A stretch of 64,000 nt of DNA from Pleurodeles waltl (GCF_031143425.1 NC_090442.1:428933776-428997775), one strand, 5' to 3'. Counted from the first letter of the stretch, positions 1-11,071 are shown. The notes: generated by a model from the letters alone, not told the origin. Numbers and translations: made by a program.

Positions 1-1080
1 TCTTCCAAGGCCAAAGGTGCTCATGTCCTTCAAGTGTAATAAGGAGGACCATTTTAAGAGGAACTATAAGGTGAAAGACCCTCTACAGCCACACCCATCA
101 TCACTAGGGTGGTAAATATTTAAGAAGGGACCTGAGAGGACCCTTTTGCTCTTAAATTAGTTTCTATGTGTATTTAGGAAAGATACCCAGATGGTATAAA
201 ACACATACATCCAAGCATTATGGGATTTATGCTTACTATGAACAGGAGGATTGTACCTATCCTAAGGGATACAGGAGCCCATAGAACTATGTTATAAAGG
301 AAGTTTCTCAAATCTGACGGGCTTATAGTATGTGCAAATGTCAGAGGATTCGTTGCTTGTGGAGAGGACATGGATTATTTGGCTGCCTGAGTTCAGTTGG
401 AGCTCAATAGTAGATCTGCCATTGTAGGTGTAAGGGTGCAAGAGAAGCAAGGTACTAAATGACTCTTGAGCAAGGATTTGATTGCCCCTGGTCTATTACC
501 AGGATTAAAGCCCATATGGCATATCTAACAGCATCTGTGTTGACTGGAGCACAGTTTCCACATCAGTCTCAGGAAGAGACTCAGCATTCTCAATTTGCAG
601 TAGTCAGAACAAGGTAAACAGCAAATCAGGGCAGACTCTTAAAGGAAGAAAACATTGGCCTTGTCATCCACTGCCCCTACTCCATACAAAGAGGAGCGTG
701 AGATACCTGAGGAAAATGAGGTGTTGGAGTCTATACCAATCCCAGAGCTGCAAGGGATGTCAGCTGCTGTAGGATGTACCTAGAAGGAATTCTGCAAGAT
801 AAAGATTGAGTTCCCTATGCTTGTGGGACTTTGGAAGGAAGCTCAGGAAAAGGTGAGCAAATGGGTGGTCAGAAGATACTATTTCAGCTGGGATTATGGC
901 TATCTGTAGAAAACTGAGCTATTAGTTGTGTGACCTGCACAAGTAATAGGTCCACAATTTCCTCTTAATAGGAACCAAGCACCCCATTGTAGTGCTTGAA
1001 TCTCTCAGGGTAATGAAGCAGAGCAGTGCAAGGCCTACTCACTGGAGGTGGTGCGGGGTAGAAATCAGCATTCACTGTTG
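1..1080 (+). pseudogene. Decayed Ty3/Gypsy gag-protease-pol relic
   Basis: No long frame is open, but retroelement landmarks appear in order on the plus strand. At 23-70 a degenerate Gag zinc knuckle keeps the central Cys (35-37) and His (50-52) at CX4H spacing, while the first and last Cys are replaced by Ser and Tyr. At 268-279 there is a DTGA retropepsin active-site motif preceded by Leu-Arg. Downstream, frames broken by stops resemble the region after protease in Gypsy elements, and a CxxC pair near 930 could be an integrase zinc-finger remnant. The element is inactive and cut by the window start. It resembles the Gag-protease relic near 34 kb in general layout. Assignment to Gypsy rather than an ERV is an inference. 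Confidence 0.5.
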
Positions 1081-1189
1081 TCATGGCCCCACCTATGAGC
1101 AGAGCTAGTCATGCCTTAGTCATGCCTTATTCCCCTCCTTATGAGTGATATCAGAGATGTTATTTTCTTTTCTTCACAGTAACAGTCTG

Positions 1190-1800
1190 AATCATGTTAT
1201 GCCTTTGAAACGTTGTGTAACTTTGTAACTCAGTTATTAACATAATGGCAATGTTTAAAGCAGATCTAGACCAATGCTTGTTGTCAAGATAGCTTCTGTA
1301 CACATAAGCCTCATCCAGGCAATCCAGGAAGCACATGTCAACTGTCTACAACCACCTGGGCCTTTCCCAGATAATCCATGAATTATATGTCAACTGTTGG
1401 TTCTTTAATTGATCCTCCTAATGGACAAAAGACAGTTGCTAAACATGTGTAATTAAAATAATGACTGACAAGTTCCCCTGTTTTCTCTATGTGTTTCCTT
1501 GTACCTAGTTTGGGCTGGCTATAAAAGCTGGCGCTTCAGACTAAATCCTGTTTAGCCTCATTTAACTTGGGAGTGGCACTTACTTGTCTCTAGTCTGCAG
1601 CAGCCTTCCCTTCACAGTGGCAGTCCTCTCTTCACAGCAGCATCCAAACCTTCACAGCGACACGCTTCTCCTCGTAGAAATGATCTAGTATTTGCGATCT
1701 TCTCTGCAGTTACCACAGTACATATAAAAGGCAGGCAGCTTGCAATTCATCTCTCGCATTGCACTTCCTTGTGCTCGCGAAAAGATGCAAGTCATCCTCA
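1190..1800 (+). promoter_or_regulatory. LTR-like promoter region with TATA box
   Basis: A TATA box (TATAAAA, 1520-1526) lies in a compact stretch followed by a C/T-rich leader with repeated 'cttcacag' words (about 1609-1660). The position just beyond the Gypsy relic suggests U3-R of its LTR. I found no matching second LTR, clear TG/CA ends or target-site duplication in the window, so the limits are approximate. It could also be a different repeat's promoter. Confidence 0.3.
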
Positions 1801-2670
1801 AAAAGGTAACATACGTTTTTCTGTTTAATTTGGGATCTTGATCAGCGCTGCTGATTAATCAAACTTATCTAAAGACAGCAATAATATTCTGATCAATCTC
1901 ATGACTGAAAAGACATTAGAGAAAAATTGTATTTCTTATGAGTGCTGCGCCTTCTTGGATCTTGTTCATCATTTCTTGATCAGAATCTGATGATGGTGTT
2001 TTAAAGACTTTTGGGACAATTGAGAGCTATAATTTGATTGCTGTTGCATATTTGCATATGAACCTTGAACACTTGAGACTCTTGAACTACTGAAGAATTT
2101 AAAGTAGTTTTGTTGATATTAACCCAGTTATTTCCTCTCAGTGGAAATCCTTGTACATGATAATTCCAGTTTATGATAACTCCTGTGTAATTCTAGAATC
2201 ACACTGGGGAATGTTTCTAGTGTGAATTATAGGTTTGTTGGTTTGACGTTAGTTAATGCCAAAGGTCTGTTTAGTTGTTCATGTTTTGAAGTGTGGTTTC
2301 ATTACAGGAAATTCCAAGTCCAGTTCCTTGTATCCGGATATTCCTGATTGCCAGTATCCTGAATCCAGAACCAGAATCCAGATATCATTAAATCCAGCAG
2401 TGCGGGGAGTAGAGAAATCTGAATATGCAGAAGTCCTGGTATTTTGTTCTTTCTCTCTCATTCCAACCCTTCTTTCCCTTGGAAACTCTCAGGGTTGCAG
2501 TGTGTCTTTAATTGCTGCCCTGTCAGTTCTCATTGGGATTCGGGGATTATCGTCACCCCATTGGAACTACCTGAAGTTCAGGTGAGTGGCTCGCAACAAC
2601 TGGCATGCAATACTAACATTTAATAAATGATTATCCCGGTAGTGCTCTTACTTTAGAAGAAAGAAAAAAA
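1801..2670. other. Unrecognised AT-rich stretch
   Basis: A 109-codon frame at 2256-2585 has no recognisable domain and is best treated as chance. A donor-like GTAACA follows AAAAAG at 1806. I see no gene, RNA or repeat I can name. Confidence 0.4.
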
Positions 2671-2737
2671 GGCTCATATTTATACTTTTTTGCACCACAT
2701 TTGTGCCATTTTCTGATGCAAAAGCGGTGCAAACTAA
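2671..2737. mobile_element. Left arm of a palindromic (fold-back) MITE
   Basis: This arm begins GGCTCATATTTATACTTTTT and ends GCAAACTAA. Its reverse complement reappears with few mismatches at 6209-6269. The two arms form one near-palindromic short DNA element interrupted by the LINE between them. No transposase and no clear target-site duplication outside the arms are visible, so the superfamily is unknown. Confidence 0.75.
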
Positions 2738-2817
2738 TCAATCAATCAATCAATCAATCAGTCCATTTATAGAGCGCGCTTCTCACCTGTGAGGGTCTCA
2801 AGGTGCTGGGGGGGGTG

Positions 2818-5640
2818 TTACTGCTGCTCGAAGAGCCATGTCTTGAGGTGTTTCCTGAAGGCGAGATGGTCCTGGGTAGTTCTTAGGTGTGCGGGGAGGG
2901 ATTTCCATGCTTTGGCTGCCAGGTAGGAGAATGATCTTCCTCTGGCGGTGGTTCTGTGGATCCGTGGGAGGTGGCGAGGGCGAGACTGGCTGAGCGGAGC
3001 TGACGGGTGGGCGTGTAGAACGAGAGGCGGCTGTTGAGGTATTCGGGACCCATGTTGTGGAGTGCTTTGTGTGCGTGGGTGAGGAGCCTGAAGGTGATCC
3101 TCTTGTTGATGGTGAGCCAGTGCAGGTGTTTCAGGTGGGCGGAAATGTGGCTGTGGCGAGGAATGTCGAGGATGAGGAGTGCGGAGGCGTTCTGTATGCG
3201 TTGTAGTCGTTTCTGAAGCTTGGCGGTGGTTCCTGCGTATAGGGTGTTTCCGTAGTCCAGTCGGCTTGTGACGAGGGCATGGGTAACCGTCTTTCTGGTT
3301 TCGGCGGGGATCCACCGGAAGATCTTCCAGAGCATGCGTAAGGTGTTGAAGCATGATGACGAGACGGCGTTGACTTGCTTGGTCATCGTGAGGCGGGAGT
3401 CCAGGATGAACCCGAGGTTGCGTGCGTGATCCGAGGGGGTTGGTGCAGTGCCCAGCGCCGTGGCCCACCAGGAGTCGTCCCAGGCGGATGGGGATTGTCC
3501 AAGGATGAGGACCTCCGTCTTGTCTGAGTTCAGTTTTAGGCGGCTGAGCTTCATCTATTCCACGACGTCTTTCATTCCTTCCTGTAGGTTGGTTTTGGCG
3601 GTGGCTGGGTCTTTGGTGAGGGAGAGTATCAGCTGGGTGTCGTCGGCGTAGGAGATGATGTTGATGTTGTGTTTGCGTGCACTGGCGGCGAGGGGGCTAA
3701 TGTAGATATTGAAGAGGGTAGGGCTGAGCGAGGATCCTTGGGGTACACCGCAGATGATCTCGGTGGGTTCTGAGTGGAAGGGAGGGAGGTGGACTCTCTG
3801 GGTTCTGTCGGAGAGGAACGAGGTGACCCAGTCAAGGGCCTTTCCTAGGATTCCAGTGTTGCAGAGGTGGGTTATTAGGGTGTGATGGCACACTGTATCG
3901 AAGGCTGCCGAGAGGTCCAGGAGGATGAGGGCGTTGTTTCTCTGTTGTCCATCAGGGTCCTGATGTCGCCGGTGACTGCGATGAGGGTGGTTTCTGTGCT
4001 GTGGTTGGCTCGAAATCCAGACTGGGATGGATCGAGCGAGTTGTTAGCCTCGAGGAATGCGGTCAGCTGCTTATTGACGGTCTTCTCGATGACCTTGGCC
4101 GGGAAGGGAAGAAGAGAGATCGGGCGGAAGTTCTTCAGGTCATTGGGGTCTGCCATGGGTTTTTTCAGGAGGGGGTTGATTTCTGCGTGCTTCCAGCTCT
4201 CGGGGAAGGTGGCTGATGCGAACGAGCTGTTGATGATGTTCCAGAGATGGGGTGCGATGATGGTGTCGGCTTTGTTGAAGATGTGATGGGGGCAAGGGTC
4301 CGAGGGGGAGCCGGAGTGGATGGTGGTCATGATGCTTCTGGTCTCTTCTGAGCTGATAGGGGTCCAGGAGCTGAGGGTAGTGGTGGGGGCTGCTGGTTCG
4401 GTGGTAGGAGGCGGGGTCTGGGGTCCGAAGATGTCATGTAGATCCGCGATCTTTCGGTGGAAGAACGTGGCAAGGGAGTTCCAGAGTTCTTGTGACGGTG
4501 TGATGTCGTTGGCGCTGGGGTTGGAGAGCTCTTTGACGATGTTGAAGAGTTCCTTGCTGTTGTAGGTGTTGTTGTCTGGTCGCTCTTTGAATGATGTCCT
4601 TTTGGTGGAGCGGATCAGCTGGTGGTGTTCCCGGGTGGCGATCTTGAGGGCTGTCATGTGTTCTGTGGTTCGTTCGTTGTGCCAGGTTTTTTCAAGGGTT
4701 CGGCAGGATTTCTTAGATTCTTTGAGGGCGTCCGTGAACCATGGGGTTTTCCTGTTGCTGGTCCCGCCTGGGGGGTTCTTAAGTGGTGCGAGGTTGTTGG
4801 CACAGTTGGTGATCCACTGTGTGAGGTTATGGGCTACGTTGTTGACGTCAGTGATGTTGGCTGGTGGGTTCTGGCTCAGTGTTGAGAGGAGCTGGTCTGT
4901 GGTGATTTGGCTCCAGCATCTGCGGGGGATTTGTTGTGTGCGATGGTGGAGAGTCTCCTGTTTGAAGGTGAAGTGGACGAATCTGTGGTCGGTCCAGTGT
5001 ACTCCGGAGGAGTGGCTGAAGGAGACGTGGTTGCTGGCGTAGAAGATGGGGTCGAGTGTGTGGCCAGCGATGTGGTGGGGGTGCTCACCAGTTGCTTGAG
5101 TCCGAGGTTGGGGAGGTTGGCGAGCAGGGTGGTGGTGTTGTTGTCGTTGTTTTTCTCCAGGTGGAAGTTCAGGTCCCCGAGGAGGATGTATTCTGGTGAG
5201 GCTAGGGCGCGCAGGCTGATGAAGTCTGCGATGGTTTCGCTGAATTGCGCGCGTGGGCCCGGGGGTCTGTAGATGAGTGTTCCTCTGAGGGTGGTCTTGG
5301 GGTCGGTGTGAATCTGGAAGTGTACGTGTTCGGCGGCGAGGGGTGTGTCTTCGGCGGTGGTCATGATGTTGATGGTGTTCCTGTAGATGATGGCGATTCC
5401 TCCTCCGGTTTGGTTGACGCGGTCCTTCCGGGCGATCTTGTAGCCGTCGGGGATGGCTATGGGGATGTCTGGGACCGAGGAAGCGTTCATCCAGGTTTCT
5501 GTGATGAAGGCGATGTATGGTGCTGTTGTGTCCAGGAGGTCCCATAGTTCGACGGCGTGCTTGTGGACGGAGCGTGTGTTGAGGAGGATGCACGTGAGGT
5601 GGTTGTTGTTGCTGCGAGGGCCGCTGGGTTGTCTGCAGGT
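2818..5640 (-). pseudogene. LINE ORF2: APE-type endonuclease plus reverse transcriptase, broken
   Basis: It would nick target DNA and reverse-transcribe the LINE RNA. The apurinic-type endonuclease begins near 5640 with the typical LNTRS-like start, then shows GGGIAII (about 5390-5410), YRPPG (about 5260) and GDLNFH (about 5165-5185). A frameshift near 5050 joins it to the linker and reverse transcriptase frame: FRPISLLPF near 4120, GFRANHSTE near 4010. A second shift lies near 3890 before SAAFDTV. The YADD catalytic motif is at about 3640-3652. A Trp codon appears to have become a TAG stop next to 3555. A fourth break near 2960 leads to the C-terminal end, with a stop at about 2818. With three frameshifts and one nonsense change the copy is dead, but the protein is easily recognised. 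Confidence 0.85.
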
Positions 5641-5977
5641 TCAGAGGCATGTGTATTTGCAGGCTTGACAGGTGAAGGGTCCATAGGTTCGCTTTGGGGT
5701 GGCTTGGTAGCAGGTGGCTGTTCGTCCGGTGTTGAGGGCATTGAGGGTGGCGAAGCCGTATCTCAGTCGGGTGCTTGTGTGTGGTGGGGGCCAGGGGTTC
5801 TGGCGCTGGGTCCAGGCACGGATGGGCACAGACGGGCTTGCCTTTGGCGCGCGACCGCCCATCGGCCGCCATAAGAGGGAAGAAGGGGAGGAGGGGTCAG
5901 CTGGGAGGCGGGAGGGAAGGACAGCGAAAGGGAGCAGGGGGACGGGGCTGCACGGGAGGCAGCTGCAGGAAGAAAGA

Positions 5978-6140
5978 ACGGGGCTACAGCGAGCAGAGCA
6001 TAAAAACGGGGCTACAGCTAGCAGAGCAGAAAAAGGTGGCTACAGCGAGCAGAGCAGAAAAACGGGGCTACAGCGAGCAGAGCAGAAAAGCGGGGCTACC
6101 GCGAGCAGAAAAAACGGGGCTACAGCGAGCAGAGCAAGCG
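5978..6140 (-). repeat. 28-bp tandem repeat at the LINE 5' end
   Basis: About six copies of a 28-bp unit (plus-strand ACGGGGCTACAGCGAGCAGA plus eight more bases) start at 5978, 6006, 6034, 6062, about 6090 (short by 5 bp) and about 6113. They occupy the 5' UTR position of the minus-strand LINE, as promoter monomers do in some other LINEs. Promoter function is inferred only from position. Confidence 0.8.
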
Positions 6141-6177
6141 GAGCTGCAACGGTGGGGAACCGACCTACCCAAGGGTC

Positions 6178-6269
6178 ACTAACAAAATATAATTGTATTT
6201 TGTAAGTTTGCGCTGCTTTGGTATAAAAAATTACACAAATGCCGTGCAAAAAAAGTATAAATATGGGCC
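6178..6269. mobile_element. Right arm and centre of the palindromic MITE
   Basis: It contains the central near-palindrome ACAAAATATAATTGTATTTT (6182-6201), then an arm ending in GTATAAATATGGGCC that mirrors 2671-2735. The LINE inserted beside this centre. Confidence 0.75.
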
Positions 6270-7330
6270 TACATTTATTACACACACACTACTCCATACT
6301 ATAATCTACAACTATATACATTAGGCAGATTGAAAGTACTATAGATGACATTGCATAATCACCTTTGTACCCCTAAAGGGTAATACAAACATGTAAGTGA
6401 AGTCTATCAGGTCAGTCAAAGTTTCAAGATCAACACACCACATTCTAAAAACATCATTTTGTATGTAAATACAATCGTTAATATAATCATGTATAAAAAC
6501 ACTTATTAATATTAACAACACATAGTAACCTTGATCTGTAATAACTGTCAAAATTATTATATCAACAAAGCATTTTAAAATGAACATGAACATGTTTTTG
6601 TATACTTTCAGGTTATGTAGAATGCAACCATACAAACAATCCCTAGAGGTCACCACTTTCGGATCACATACAATGCGACCATAAATTCAGTCCCTAGAGA
6701 TCAGGGCATACCATCTTTTTCCTTAAACACTTTCAGGCTGGTCACATTAAATGCAGCCATAAATTAAGCCGCTCAAAGGTGCTGCACTCCCAGCTGTAAC
6801 ACAAATGCTTCAGCCTTGGGAATGTTTTAAAAATATGTGAAAATCTTTGGGTTGTCCTAAATTTTAAGACCCTCACAAACATAAGCTCAGTTTTTAAACA
6901 TTACTTCTGGGGGCTGTTGTACCTCCTATAACTACCCACAATACTTTCTAAAAATTGTTGGTGATGTCCGTGTCCTTATGGGGCCACCACAAGACAAGAC
7001 AATTATATAAATCAGACTGTTCTACACAACATTACAGGGTGCTCCAGCCTGGAGCTGTGAATCTTTTATTATTGGCTTTCCTGACACTTTTGGGAGAGCT
7101 GTGCTGCTTTAAGCAACCTTGTTTCCTGTGTTGTTTTGTTTTTGTTCTAGAGGTGCGTAGTCCCACATAACTTCTGCTGTTCATGACAGCTCTAGGATCC
7201 CATCTCTTCTTGACATGCAGTCTTCTGTGCTGCAACGGGAGCCGGCAGCCCTTCAGCTCTGCCCGCTTCTGCTGACAGGGAGTTCTCATTGTGGTGGCTG
7301 CCCCACAGATACAGCAAGGGAAGTGGGGAC
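6270..7330. other. AT-rich noncoding DNA with a degenerate about 50-bp repeat
   Basis: Three diverged copies of a unit beginning ACTTTC and carrying ATGCnrCCATA and CCCTAGAG words lie at about 6604-6653, 6654-6703 and 6729-6780. Nothing else is recognisable, and the frames of 60-105 codons here have no domain. Confidence 0.45.
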
Positions 7331-7980
7331 AGGCCCACCACCAATGGGGTTATACAGCACTGCTCCCTCTTCCTTTTCATTAGCCCCCAGGGAGATGGGT
7401 GACCCAGGGGCCAAGGTAGAAATGAGTAGGGGGCCACATACATGACTCACCTCTCTGATAATTGAATCAATAAATCTTCACTGACCTTGGGCCCTGCCCT
7501 CCCCAGGGGCTCAAATCAGTAAAAAGGGAAATGGACACCAGTATTTAAAATGCCATAACTCAGGCCTTTTGGACCAGTTTGGATGACCATGGGTGCATCA
7601 CAATTGGGGGTATACAGCGCTGCTCCCCCTTTCTTTGCATCAGCCACCAGGGAGATGGGGGACCCAGGGGCCAAAGTAGAAGGGAGGAGAGGGCCACACA
7701 CATGGCCCCTCTCTGATAATTAAATACACTGACCTTGGGTTGTGCCCCCCACTGCTCTATTCAGTAAAAAGGCGATGAGCTATAGCCACAAGGAGCAGTT
7801 TCAGATGAGCTCCCCACCTCAATTGGTCAATTGGGACAGAGTCCTTATCCCTTTTTGGGCATCAGAGAGTTCCTCCTTCCAGTTGTTAATGGCTGTTGCG
7901 GTACCAGGGTCCAGCAGCGAAAAGCACAAAAACACCAACCAAGAGAGAGGCTACCCCTTGTGTAAGAGTTTTTAAAGGGG
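7331..7980. repeat. Tandem duplication, about 258-bp period
   Basis: Blocks at about 7345-7520 and 7603-7775 match with an offset near 258 bp: both carry a tatacagc-ctgctcc start, a 'cagggagatggg' middle, 'ctctctgataatt' (7451 and 7709) and 'ctgaccttggg'. A third, more diverged start lies near 7810. It is a noncoding minisatellite-like repeat. Confidence 0.6.
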
Positions 7981-8949
7981 GGTGGAAGATTCTAGAAACC
8001 AGGCACCATTGGACAATCCTAGGGTGCCATTTCTCCTCTCCACCGCTGTCCCAACCCTCCTGCACAGCATGCTGGGACAGTTTAATAAGGAGTTACCCAA
8101 GTGTTACTGATTACATAGACACAAGAAATTGTCTTCCTGTCAAAATCAAGGCTTCTTGCATGTCTGACTGAATGTGGGAGTGTATCAAGGAAGAGGTGGC
8201 TAAAATGTTGGGGAGTGACTGTGTGCCTGAAAAGCCCTTGGGCCTGCCCAATGATGCTGGTGCCTAAGCATGGCTTGACAGTTCTGTGTGGACTGTTGCG
8301 ACCTCAATTAAGTCACCAACATGGATGCACATCCAGTCCCCAGAGCTAATTAACTTGTGGACTGGTTGAATGCTTTGGGCTTTGCAGATTCTTCCTAGAC
8401 ACCCACACACAATAGAGAGCTTTGGTGTGCCTGAATGGGCCATCACTGGCAAGATGGGAGGGCAGAGTTGGGCACAGCCCTACTTACACTAGAATAGGCT
8501 GTGTTGTGCCTCCATGCACAGTGTTGCATATCCCCTGTTGTTAGTCTGGAGCCATCACAGGGGAAGCAGGAAACCTGTGCAGTTCAAAGGTAAACCTCTG
8601 GATGCTTCTTCCACTTCAAATAAGGCATCTAGTAAAAATATTGGACCTCAGACATCAACTCTTCAGTACACTTCTGCCCTGTAAAGAATCTGCCAGGAAG
8701 AAGGGCTTGTGTTGCTGAAATGACTGCCACTCTGCCGGGCTACTGCCTTTCTAGACTGCTGCCTTCCTGGACTGCTGTCTTGATGCCCTCCTGCCTGAGT
8801 GAGAGGGAATGGACATGTACCTAAACAAAGGACTCCCAAAGTGACCCCAAGGGCTTGTCTACTGCCTCTTGCAGCCTCCTGTTCAGACCCACACGGACAT
8901 AGGCTCCCAATCACCTGAACCAGCATCCAAATATAGGGGTGCTCTCAGG
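7981..8949. other. No recognisable feature
   Basis: Frames here are short and lack domains. The stretch with repeated 'gactgct' words (8730-8790) looks like retroelement LTR or leader DNA, but no boundary can be set. Confidence 0.35.
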
Positions 8950-9740
8950 TCCTGGATCATTGGTGTGGCCTCATAATAGAGCTAAGTAAAGTTGTTGGGC
9001 TCTTTGCGACAGTGAGCAAGCCCATTAGTGCCTAAACTTTGCTGCTCGCACTGCCTTCCAACACAAAGTTCCGTCAACCCAACCCTTCACTCTACATGAT
9101 CAACCACTCACTGGAGTGCCACCACGAAGTCACGGCCTGCCATTTTTGACAACAACAGAATCTTTATGTTTCAGCCGCTACCATCCAGGACACCATCCTT
9201 CACTTCACATTACATCAATGACAATCTGCAACGTTTCCCTGCTCCTTGTGGCCCCCTCAAACATGAAGTGGACTCTTTGCACTGGACTGACACAGTAACT
9301 TTTCAGCAGGACAAACCTGGTCTCTGTATTTGACCAGCGCTCCAGTGAATTGGCCTGAACTTTCTTGTGGTCTTGCACGATCAGATACCCAAGAGTGGTG
9401 CTTTGGGCTTTCAGGTTAATTTCACTTAAATCGTTAAAATTGCATATCTCTGGTTCTACTGATTGGATATTTGTTTGTTTGCTCTTGATTTCTTTACTAG
9501 AGTTTGTTCTATAGTTCTAATTTCTTTTCTTTTGTTGTGATTTCACTTTATTACAGTTTGAAATGCTGCATAAATACTTTGCACATTGCCTCTAAGTTAA
9601 GCCTGAATACTATGTTCCAAGCTACAGTAGGTTGAGCAGAGGTTAAGTTGGGGTTTGCTTGTGCGTCAGCCTGACAAGGATTGTGGTTGCTGCTTGAGTG
9701 GGGTTTCACCCCTTCAACCAGCACCTCAATTTCTCACAGT
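8950..9740 (+). mobile_element. Gypsy-type LTR, plus orientation
   Basis: The 3' part (9540-9740) has the layout of a polyadenylation/U5 region: CACTTTATTACAGTTTG, then GCATAAATACTTTGC, the shared block TTGCCTCTAAGTTAAGC, then a CCTGACA word and an end at TTTCTCACA. The same word order occurs on the minus strand at 23,201-23,400, which ends CCAATAACCC then AATTCTCACA. The two are therefore related LTR ends. The upstream limit near 8950 is a guess. Reverse transcriptase sequence follows directly, which is not a normal LTR neighbour. Confidence 0.55.
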
Positions 9741-9958
9741 GTTGGAGTGGGAAGTGCAGCTACTCAAACAGATATTAGAGCCTTTTTAAGACTTACTTGT
9801 GACTAACAGAAACTTTGTAGCTAATTATGGGGCCAAAGTTACCAGCTAACTGAACTGACATCCAAGAAGCAGTCCAAGAAGGTGATCTAGATTGAGGAAT
9901 GTCAGATGGCATTTGTGAAAATGAAGAGAGCACTAGGCAGTGCACCTGTACTAAGGTG
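9741..9958 (+). pseudogene. Gypsy reverse transcriptase/RNase H junction fragment
   Basis: The frames spell the connection region of Ty3/Gypsy polymerase: a TQTDIRAFLRLT-like segment (about 9763-9800), a DYRNFVANYGAK-like segment after a frameshift (about 9803-9840), and AFVKMKRALGSAPVL (9909-9953), the usual entry to RNase H. No catalytic motif is present because the palm domain lies upstream and is missing. The fragment abuts an LTR end on its left and the Harbinger left end on its right, so it was rearranged before or by those insertions. Confidence 0.7.
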
Positions 9959-9961
9959 TTA

Positions 9962-10060
9962 ATTATGACAATGGCGGTGACTGTTAAAGTGGCAGTAACA
10001 CTGCCAACAGGCTGGCGGTAATTACTGCCAAATTATGACCATGGCGGTGATAATTTCCAT
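9962..10060. repeat. Harbinger A terminal region with hairpins
   Basis: It starts ATTATGACAATGGCGGTGAC. Nested short inverted repeats follow: GGCAGTAACACTGCC (9992-10006) and GGCGGTAATTACTGCC (about 10014-10029), then CCATGGCGGTGATAA. The piece GCCAACAGGCTGGCGGT recurs in the MITE at 61,767-62,391. Confidence 0.7.
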
Positions 10061-10770
10061 AGACAGCCAATGTACCACACAAACCGCCAGGATGTTAACA
10101 CCACTGACCACGGCAGCAGCCATCAACAGCCAGGCAGAAGCCAAGGTACCCCCACCATATTATGACATAGGAAACCGTCACGATTTCCGGAGCGGTGCCA
10201 ACGTCATCATAAGCATGGCAGAAACAGAACACAGAAGACGAAAGACTCACCATCAGAGACACAGAGAAGATCACACCGCCATGAAACAGGAACTTGAAGT
10301 CTTCCCGAAGCTCCTCTACGCCATGCTCCACCTGGAACACCAACAGGGACGAAGACAACAACATGAGTACAGCTGCCTGGCACACAAGGGGGGGAGGGAG
10401 GAAAAGGAGAGTGACACACACACGTGCAACACACACCATACACACACACACCATACACACAACCAGCTGCAGAGGAAAACAAATCTCACAGGACACACTT
10501 CATAATGATGCAAGGACAACATTTAGCCAGAACTGATAGTGTAATTTGATGCCACAAACCACCATATTGTCCATGTGATAAGAGAAATTTGAGTGAATGT
10601 TCAGAAAGGGCCAATGGCCAGTCCAAAGTACAAAAGGACCTCATGTCCACAGGGCACAGTCCAAGCCCCAACTTGTTCCCTGACAAAATCCGCACTACAC
10701 TGTGCAGGGGCATCATGTTGGAAATGGCCAGGCACCTCAGGGGTAAGGGGGTTGGGGGCACCTCAGCTGA
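10061..10770. other. Harbinger A subterminal noncoding region
   Basis: Homologous words to copy B (22,560-22,900) run in inverted orientation, including the 'acaccatacac' microsatellite at 10,430-10,462 (B: GT-rich 22,537-22,585). Frames here are shadows. Confidence 0.5.
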
Positions 10771-11000
10771 AGTGGGGAACTTGCCCACTGGTTCTGGAGG
10801 GGGCTCCATGTCCATTTCCCTTTGCTGGTGAGTTCAAGGTCACAGTCTCTGAAGTGGGGAACTTCCCCACTGGTTCTGGGGGGGCTTCATGCCCATTTCC
10901 CTTTGTTGGGGAGTGCAAGGTCACAGCTTCTGAGTTGGGGAACTTGCCCACTGGTTCTGGAGGGGGATCCTAGTACAGCAGACCCTGGAGCGTGGCCTAA
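10771..11000. repeat. About 81-bp tandem repeat, 2.5 copies
   Basis: Copies start at 10771, 10853 and 10933 with 'tggggaactt-ccac-tggttctgg'. The period is about 27 codons. It lies at the distal end of ORF1 of copy A, so it may be its 3' coding or UTR repeat. Confidence 0.65.
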
Positions 11001-11071
11001 ATGCCCTCTGCTGGAAGTGAGTGCTGCTATGTCCCAGCTGGAGCTGCAGCCTGATGTTTCCCAGCTGGAGG

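Larger units (their letters stand above)
2738..6177 (-). mobile_element. L2/CR1-type non-LTR retrotransposon (LINE), nearly full length
   Basis: A minus-strand LINE of about 3.4 kb. Read 5' to 3' it has a 28-bp tandem repeat (6140-5978), one long reading frame with endonuclease and reverse transcriptase, a short 3' UTR and a terminal (GATT)n tail (plus-strand TCAA repeats, 2738-2760). The 5-bp sequence ACTAA occurs on both sides (2733-2737 and 6178-6182) and is the likely target-site duplication. The insertion sits next to the centre of the palindromic MITE at 2671-6269. The 3' end contains an AGCGCGC-CTATAAAT-type motif shared with the SINE tails elsewhere in this window. The L2/CR1 placement rests on family-typical protein motifs read by eye. 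Confidence 0.85.

Noticed and set aside
2256..2585. 109-codon plus frame
   Set aside because: No domain, no second copy and no neighbouring gene. It is probably a chance frame.
3875..5872. Minus frame of 665 codons taken as one protein
   Set aside because: Only its C-terminal part (below about 5,050) is the true frame. The N-terminal 250 or so residues are out of frame with the endonuclease.
2818..5874. Many overlapping plus-strand frames across the LINE
   Set aside because: They are shadows of the GC-rich minus-strand LINE gene and carry no domain.
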